Assembly (NCBI GenBank): GCA_035299505.1
Contig: DATGWL010000090.1
Span: forward strand, 1 to 64,000
Length of the DNA stretch: 64,000 nt
Direction of reading: 5' to 3'
From: M3007 sp035299505
GTDB lineage: Bacteria > Bacteroidota > Bacteroidia > Chitinophagales > Saprospiraceae
In this document: positions 58,941-64,000 of the stretch, one piece after another
Position numbering within the stretch: the first letter of the stretch is position 1
Layout: every line of letters begins with the position of its first letter
Position numbers and translations under genes: made by a program
Notes under the pieces: generated by a model
What the model saw: the letters and a program-made list of their open reading frames with translations, nothing else
What the model was told of the DNA's origin: nothing
Databases searched by the model: none

Positions 58941-61900
58941 CTAACGCGCGATCAATAATTTGCGGTAAATGGCATGTCCGTTATTGTCTGAAAGCTGTAC
59001 CAGATATATGCCTTGCGGAATACCTGAAATGTTCAGCAGTGTATTTTGCTCTGTTGCAGATGGTTGTGCCTCCACAATCACCTTGCCTGTTTGATCCAGC
59101 ACCCGCAAGCGCATGACACTTCCGGTAAAGGACGACCAGCTTACCCAAACCTCATTGGCCGCAGGATTGGGATTGAGTTCCATGCCTGCCTCTGTATCCG
59201 GATTTTCAGTGCCTACGGAACTCGAAATATTGATCGGGCCCCAACCGGAGGTACATCCTTTGGCATCGGTTACTACCAGCGCATACTGACCTGAAAACAG
59301 GTTGTTCAAATCTTCGGTATTGGCAAAAAATTGCCCGTTTCTGGTCCATAAATGGCTATATGGAGCTGTTCCTCCACCAATTTGCACCTGGATGCTGCCA
59401 GCACCCTGATTCCCCGGATCTTGTTGAACCTGATCCAGCGTTATACCCAATACATCCGGCTGGGTGAGGTTGATGGCGCCTGCAAGGGTACAACCTGCCT
59501 GATCCTGAACCGAATAGGCATAACTCCCCGCACACAGGTTGGTAGCCTGAACGCCGGTTTGGCCATTGCTCCATTGTATGTTGTAAGGCCCGGCGCCACC
59601 ACTAACTGCAAGGGCAGCAGAGCCATTGCACAAGCTATGGCAGGCTGGCGATTGCAGACTGGTTTGAACGCCCGGAGCCGGCGTAACTGTCACGATGAAA
59701 CTACACTGTCCGGAGTTGCCGCTGCCATCTGTATAAACATATGTTTGGGTAGTCGCGCCAATTGGGAAATTGGAACCGGATGGCAAACCTCCAGTCAGTT
59801 GCACCAGGGCCGGATTCACCGTGCAGTTATCGTTTACCAATGGCGTATTATACAGTACCGGTCCGTGGCAGTAGCCAATGGTCTGGTTGCCGGGGCAGAT
59901 CACCTGTGGCGCCTGGTTGTCATTAATTTCAATCTGGGCAACCTTGGTTTGGGTGCATTGAAATGCATCCGTGATGGTGGCAGTATAAGTGCCCGGACAC
60001 AAATTATAGTTGCTCAGGCTGTTTGCCCCGTTGCTCCACTGCACCTGTACCGGTCCTCCGCTCAGTTGCAGGAGAGATAAGCTGCCGTTGCAGGCGTCCA
60101 CACAAGCCACATGTTGAGGAATAACCTGAAAATCAGCCGGATCCGATACATTCACTTCAAAACTGCATTGACCGATATTGCCTGAAGCATCTGCATAACG
60201 GAAAGCTACAGTGGTTATACCTACCGGGAACGAAGAACCACTGCTCAGTCCGCTTACCTGCAACAACTGCGCGGGTACGAACGGACAGTTATCCACCACC
60301 TGAGGCAGGTTGTAGGTAACAACAGGCTGGCAAAAACCGGTTTGGATGTTTATCGGACAAAAAATTTGCGGAACAATGTTATCCTGCACCAACAGGGTTG
60401 CCGTTCCTGTGCTGGTGTTTCCGTCTAAGTCGGTGGCTGAAACTGTAACCGTTTGAAAGCCTGTCTGGCCGCATTGAAACTCATTGGGTGTAACACTCCA
60501 TTGGGCAATGCCACAGTTGTCGAAACTACCATTGTCAAACAAACCGGCAGAAACAGAAACATGGCCGGTGGCGTCCAGATCTACCACCGCGTCTTTCAAA
60601 AACAGCTGTGGAGGTGTCTGATCATTCACCAAAATGCTGGTTTCCAGCTGCTTTTGGCAGTTGTTCTGATCCGTAACCGTAAGTTTATACAGACCTGCCT
60701 CCAAATTAGCCAGGCTTGAACCGGATTGTCCATTAGACCAAAAGTACTGGTATGGCGCTTGCCCGCCCGTTACGCCAACGGAAATAGTGCCCGTATGATC
60801 GTCGGGGCAGGAAATATCCGTTTTTACTAAAACAGAAGCCACGATAGCCGCCGGGCTGCTGATTTGTGTGGAAATGGTTTTGCTGCAGCCGTTCCCGTCA
60901 GAGACGGTTGCCTGATAAGTCCCGGCTGCAAGATTGTACACGGAAGACCCCTGTGCGCCATTAGACCAGGTATATTGGTACGGCTGAACGCCGCCGCTAA
61001 CACCCAGGGAAATGGAACCATTGGCGGATTCTGCACACAAAACGTTTGACTGTGAAGCGATGGTGGCCGCTAATGCCTGTGGACTGCCTATGGTAACCTG
61101 CAGGATAACCTTGCAGCCCGTGCCATCGGTTGCAGTTACGGAATAAGCTCCGGCGCTAAGTCCATTGGCTGTTTGGGTACTCGCGCCACTGGACCAGGCA
61201 TAAGTAATCGGGTTGGAAGCGTTGCCAAGCTGAACTGAAGCGCTTCCGTTGGAAAGCCCGGCACAGCTGACATTCGTTCCGGTAACTGCACCTGTCAGAA
61301 TGCAATTGGCAGCGTTGATATTGGCGGTTTTAACCACCGTACATCCTTTATTGTCAGTAAGGGTTACGGTATATGCACCGGGGGCCAGGCTTCCAATGGC
61401 GAAAGCAGTAGCGCCGGTACTCCATTTTACCGTGTAAGGAGAAGTGCCGCCAATACCGGTAATGGAAGCAGTACCATTGTTTAGGCCCGGTACCGTTTGG
61501 TGGGTTACATTCACCACAGCCGTTAACACCAGTTCCTGCAAGGCTACAGATTTAGTGGCAGAACAGCCCTCGGAGTCCATGACGGTTACGGTATAGGTGC
61601 CGGCCATCAATCCGTTGTTGGTGGCAGTCAGGGCGCCGTTCGACCATTGGTAGTTGTACACTAAAGAGCCGCCACTTCCATTGGCTTTTAAAATGCCGTC
61701 GGAGCCGCCGCTGCAATGTACCGGCTGTTGTTGGGTTACAGTAACCTGAACCGGAGCACGCTGTACCACCATCACGCTGTCTACATCCTTACAGCCATTC
61801 TGGTTGTTGGTTACGGTTAAGGTATAGGTTCCTTCCAAATCCACCCTTGGGTAAAGGGTAGTAGCACCTGAAACGATATGCCCGTCCCAGGTAGTCCACT

Positions 61901-63746
61901 GGTAAGTGTAATTAGGGCCGGAGGATGAAAAAGACGCGTTAATCAAAACAGAGGTCTGGAAACAGTTCAGCGAGCGTTCTTCACCGGCATAGGCAAACGG
62001 AAGCGTATTGTCGGCGTCCACATATACGCTGGTGGTATTGGTGCAGCCATTTCCCGGATTGGTGGCCGTTATATAGTAATAACCCGGCAGCGGCACATTC
62101 GGGTTTTGTTGGGTTGAACTGAAATTGTCTGGTCCGCTCCACTGGTATTGCAATCCCTGCGGGGAGGAATTGGTAGTGATTTTGGCATTGGGGTTGGTGC
62201 AGGTAATCAGGGTGCTGGTACACCAAACACTGGGCGGAGTATTGTTTTGGGAAACAGAGGCATTGGCCACTGCCGTACACCCGCTCTGAGGGTGAGTTAC
62301 CTTCAGGGTGTAGTTCCCTACTGCGCTAACCACCGGATTTTGCTGCGTAGAAACATATCCATTCGGGCCTGTCCAAAAATACGTGGCGCCGGGTGTGGTT
62401 GACTGACCAATCAGCGTAACTGTAGGATTGGCGCAGGTTTTAACGCCACCCATGGCTGAAACGTTTGGCTGGGCATAGTTATCCGTTACAGTAACGGAAG
62501 TGCTACCCGTACAGCCATTGGTTGGATTTTTAATGGTCAGGAAATAAACGCCGGAAGCACTTACACCCACCACCGGATTGGTGGCAATAAAATTATTGGG
62601 ACCAATCCAGGAATAGGTAACGCCCGGAGTATTGCTGCTGCCAATGAGCTGCACTATTTGAATGGCGCAACTTAACACGCCAGACACTGAGGCGGTTGGA
62701 ATAGGTGCGGTGGTATTGCTCGTTACTGTCACCATATCGGTGGCGGTGCAGCCGTTGGCTGGGTTTTGTACCGTGAGGTTATAGGCGCCGGCTATATTGG
62801 TCCAGGGCGACTGAAGTTGGGAGGAAAAGCCGCTGGGGCCGGTCCATTGGTAGGTCGCGGCCGGGGTATTGCTGGTACCAAGCAATTGTATTGAAGGCTG
62901 ATCGCAAGTGATGGTTCCACTCACGGCCGCATCGGCGGTGGGTGGTGTAAAGCTGGCGGTAACCACTGCTGTAGATTTGGCCAGGCAACCTGTTAGGGTA
63001 TCTGTTACGGTAAAAAGGTAGTTGCCGGAAGCAGAAACGACCGGTTTTTCCAAACTGGATTGAAAACCTCCTGGCCCCTGCCATCCAAAACGGGTGTTGG
63101 TTTTGGTATAGGTTACCTGCAACATGAGGGTAGGGGAGGTACAGTTAAGTACGCCTCCTGTGGCCTGCGCATTGGGCGCCACATGCGCAGCAATCACCTG
63201 CATTTGGTCAGTTGCCGTACATCCATTGTCGATATTGGTAACGGTCAGGGTAAAAGTACCAGCTATATCAATCACAGGGTTCAGGGTTTGAGCTCCGGAT
63301 TGAATCCGACCGCCGGCCGAAGCCGTCCATAAATACTGGAATTCAGGTCCCACCGAACCGCTGCCAGCCAGAGAAAGCTGGGCATTGGAGCAGTTTACAT
63401 TGATATCTGTACCAGCCAGAGCAGTGGGCGCAGAAAGGTTCTGCAATACGTCAATCGTTTTACTGGTAACGTTGCCTTCCTGATCTTTTACCTCCACCTG
63501 GTAGGAACCGGTATTCAGTCCGGCCCTGACCGGCCCTGTAGCGCCGTCGTCCCAAAGGTAGGTATAGCCTGGAGCGCCACCTGTAGCACTCACGGCTATA
63601 TACCCTGTATTGTGCTGGCAGTCAATGTGTTGAAGGGAATCAGTATGGATGGTAATGGGCTCCTGGCTGGTAATAGTCAGCTCAGAAGTGGATCCTGTGA
63701 CAAAGGAAAACAGGATTAAAAGAACGGTGAACAAAAACCGAATCAT
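58941..63746 (-). CDS. Giant secreted protein with SprB-like repeats, HYR domains and T9SS type A tail
   Basis: The 1601-residue protein has a signal peptide (MIRFLFTVLLILFSFVTGS). A first half of PKD/Ig-like modules has words such as TYQWTGPSGFSS, TNPGNGCTNTTSV and NGCTATDMVTVT. SprB-type repeats (GAYTVTLTDNKGCTVVK, QPYQYTWSNGAQG) and two HYR-type domains (IFCPINIQTGFCQPVVTY; VICPGNQTIGYC) follow. The C-terminus LNPNPAANEVWVSW...IPQGIYLVQL is the T9SS type A sorting signal. It is probably a surface adhesin or matrix protein. The ATG at 63746 opens the signal peptide; a further upstream start (63815) is less likely. Its neighbour at 54708-58694 is another T9SS cargo on the same strand. Confidence 0.92.
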   Translation of the reverse strand: MIRFLFTVLLILFSFVTGSTSELTITSQEPITIHTDSLQHIDCQHNTGYIAVSATGGAPGYTYLWDDGATGPVRAGLNTGSYQVEVKDQEGNVTSKTIDVLQNLSAPTALAGTDINVNCSNAQLSLAGSGSVGPEFQYLWTASAGGRIQSGAQTLNPVIDIAGTFTLTVTNIDNGCTATDQMQVIAAHVAPNAQATGGVLNCTSPTLMLQVTYTKTNTRFGWQGPGGFQSSLEKPVVSASGNYLFTVTDTLTGCLAKSTAVVTASFTPPTADAAVSGTITCDQPSIQLLGTSNTPAATYQWTGPSGFSSQLQSPWTNIAGAYNLTVQNPANGCTATDMVTVTSNTTAPIPTASVSGVLSCAIQIVQLIGSSNTPGVTYSWIGPNNFIATNPVVGVSASGVYFLTIKNPTNGCTGSTSVTVTDNYAQPNVSAMGGVKTCANPTVTLIGQSTTPGATYFWTGPNGYVSTQQNPVVSAVGNYTLKVTHPQSGCTAVANASVSQNNTPPSVWCTSTLITCTNPNAKITTNSSPQGLQYQWSGPDNFSSTQQNPNVPLPGYYYITATNPGNGCTNTTSVYVDADNTLPFAYAGEERSLNCFQTSVLINASFSSSGPNYTYQWTTWDGHIVSGATTLYPRVDLEGTYTLTVTNNQNGCKDVDSVMVVQRAPVQVTVTQQQPVHCSGGSDGILKANGSGGSLVYNYQWSNGALTATNNGLMAGTYTVTVMDSEGCSATKSVALQELVLTAVVNVTHQTVPGLNNGTASITGIGGTSPYTVKWSTGATAFAIGSLAPGAYTVTLTDNKGCTVVKTANINAANCILTGAVTGTNVSCAGLSNGSASVQLGNASNPITYAWSSGASTQTANGLSAGAYSVTATDGTGCKVILQVTIGSPQALAATIASQSNVLCAESANGSISLGVSGGVQPYQYTWSNGAQGSSVYNLAAGTYQATVSDGNGCSKTISTQISSPAAIVASVLVKTDISCPDDHTGTISVGVTGGQAPYQYFWSNGQSGSSLANLEAGLYKLTVTDQNNCQKQLETSILVNDQTPPQLFLKDAVVDLDATGHVSVSAGLFDNGSFDNCGIAQWSVTPNEFQCGQTGFQTVTVSATDLDGNTSTGTATLLVQDNIVPQIFCPINIQTGFCQPVVTYNLPQVVDNCPFVPAQLLQVSGLSSGSSFPVGITTVAFRYADASGNIGQCSFEVNVSDPADFQVIPQHVACVDACNGSLSLLQLSGGPVQVQWSNGANSLSNYNLCPGTYTATITDAFQCTQTKVAQIEINDNQAPQVICPGNQTIGYCHGPVLYNTPLVNDNCTVNPALVQLTGGLPSGSNFPIGATTQTYVYTDGSGNSGQCSFIVTVTPAPGVQTSLQSPACHSLCNGSAALAVSGGAGPYNIQWSNGQTGVQATNLCAGSYAYSVQDQAGCTLAGAINLTQPDVLGITLDQVQQDPGNQGAGSIQVQIGGGTAPYSHLWTRNGQFFANTEDLNNLFSGQYALVVTDAKGCTSGWGPINISSSVGTENPDTEAGMELNPNPAANEVWVSWSSFTGSVMRLRVLDQTGKVIVEAQPSATEQNTLLNISGIPQGIYLVQLSDNNGHAIYRKLLIAR

Positions 63747-64000
63747 GGGAATAGAATAATGATGGATGAAAAAATCAATGCCAATCATACAAGTTGACGG
63801 ACGGATTAAATGCACCGATTGAAAGCCATGCAGTGCGCAATTTCACTGCAAAGGGACGGCCCTGACCTTAAAATGGGCTTAAGTCTGACCTTAAAACTAC
63901 CTTAAATGCGGTTGTGTGTAAATTTTGCGACAAACCGGTTGGTGCCGGCGCGCGGAATATGGTAGGCCAAAACGGCGCCATGAAGCCCAAGTATACGCTG
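63747..64000. other. Right-edge gap, no supported gene
   Basis: This 254-base edge region holds a direct repeat of GACCTTAAAA-like words at about 63859-63896 and an ATG at 63980 (MKPKYTL...), which could start a gene continuing off the edge. The minus strand also has an open frame ending at about 63905. Neither is long enough to support a gene call. Confidence 0.4.

Noticed and set aside
63905..64000. Gene fragment at the right edge on either strand
   Set aside because: Only about 30 codons are visible, with no motif; cannot be distinguished from chance.
1..64000. tRNA, rRNA, riboswitch and transposase genes
   Set aside because: Gaps between genes were read on both strands and no cloverleaf, rRNA segment, known riboswitch core or transposase was recognised; a covariance-model search would be needed to exclude small RNAs.

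Overview
The window comes from a member of the Bacteroidota, most likely Saprospiria or a near relative. The evidence is: three giant secreted proteins with SprB-type, HYR or fibronectin-III repeats and type IX secretion (T9SS) sorting tails; a clade II (Sec-exported) nitrous oxide reductase; a CcoN-CcoO fusion in the cbb3 oxidase; recurrent TAnnTTTG promoter elements; and an almost complete lack of Shine-Dalgarno sequences. No rRNA, tRNA, CRISPR array, integrase or transposase was seen. The lifestyle suggested is an aerobic heterotroph that copes with low oxygen, respires N2O and degrades aromatic amino acids and polymers.

Layout. 0.1-8.1 kb (+): hemN, a split kinase pair, an OsmC-like peroxidase, a secreted unknown, a GH20 hexosaminidase and a CorA transporter. 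8.2-15.9 kb (-): the nos operon, in transcription order cytochrome c, nosZ, a membrane-NosL fusion, a haem-binding protein, nosD, a fasciclin lipoprotein, nosF, nosY; a divergent Rrf2-type regulator lies at 16.1 kb. 16.6-20.2 kb (-): two YceI proteins, a porin and a small membrane protein, with a large inverted array of short repeats at 17.7-18.2 kb. 20.5-28.4 kb (+): a CREST-type membrane hydrolase, hmgA, HPPD, paaABCD, an NTF2-like protein, and a GNAT/amidohydrolase pair. 28.5-30.4 kb: a methionine-gamma-lyase-like enzyme with a divergent Lrp regulator. 30.4-32.9 kb: an OmpA lipoprotein and a FucP-type sugar transporter. 33.0-36.8 kb (-): an SprB-repeat surface protein.

37.0-44.9 kb (-): the cbb3 oxidase operon ccoS-ccoNO-ccoQ-ccoP-ccoG-ccoH, followed on the same strand by a TauE/SafE-like membrane protein, a small membrane protein and tryptophan 2,3-dioxygenase. 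45.0-48.4 kb (+): a VF530-type protein, a CBS-domain protein and a P-type cation ATPase. 48.4-52.6 kb (-): an MsbA-like ABC exporter, a small unknown, a TspO-related protein and a TetA-like MFS pump, divergent from an ArsR-rhodanese regulator and a second MFS pump (52.7-54.6 kb). 54.7-63.7 kb (-): two giant T9SS cargo proteins.

The most coherent signal that single-gene annotation would miss is a 12-bp palindrome, TGAY-N4-RTCA (the FNR/CRP half-site pattern). It lies in the promoter regions of the nos operon, its Rrf2 regulator, the cbb3 operon, the OsmC gene, the CBS/P-ATPase pair, hmgA and the YceI/porin genes, often about 30 nt upstream of a TAnnTTTG-like element. This suggests one regulator couples N2O respiration, high-affinity O2 respiration and stress functions. 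Other notable features are locus-specific 7-nt tandem repeats, hairpins in each gap from ccoNO to ccoG, possible leaderless promoters with a fixed 12-nt spacing to ATG, and a fused NosL.
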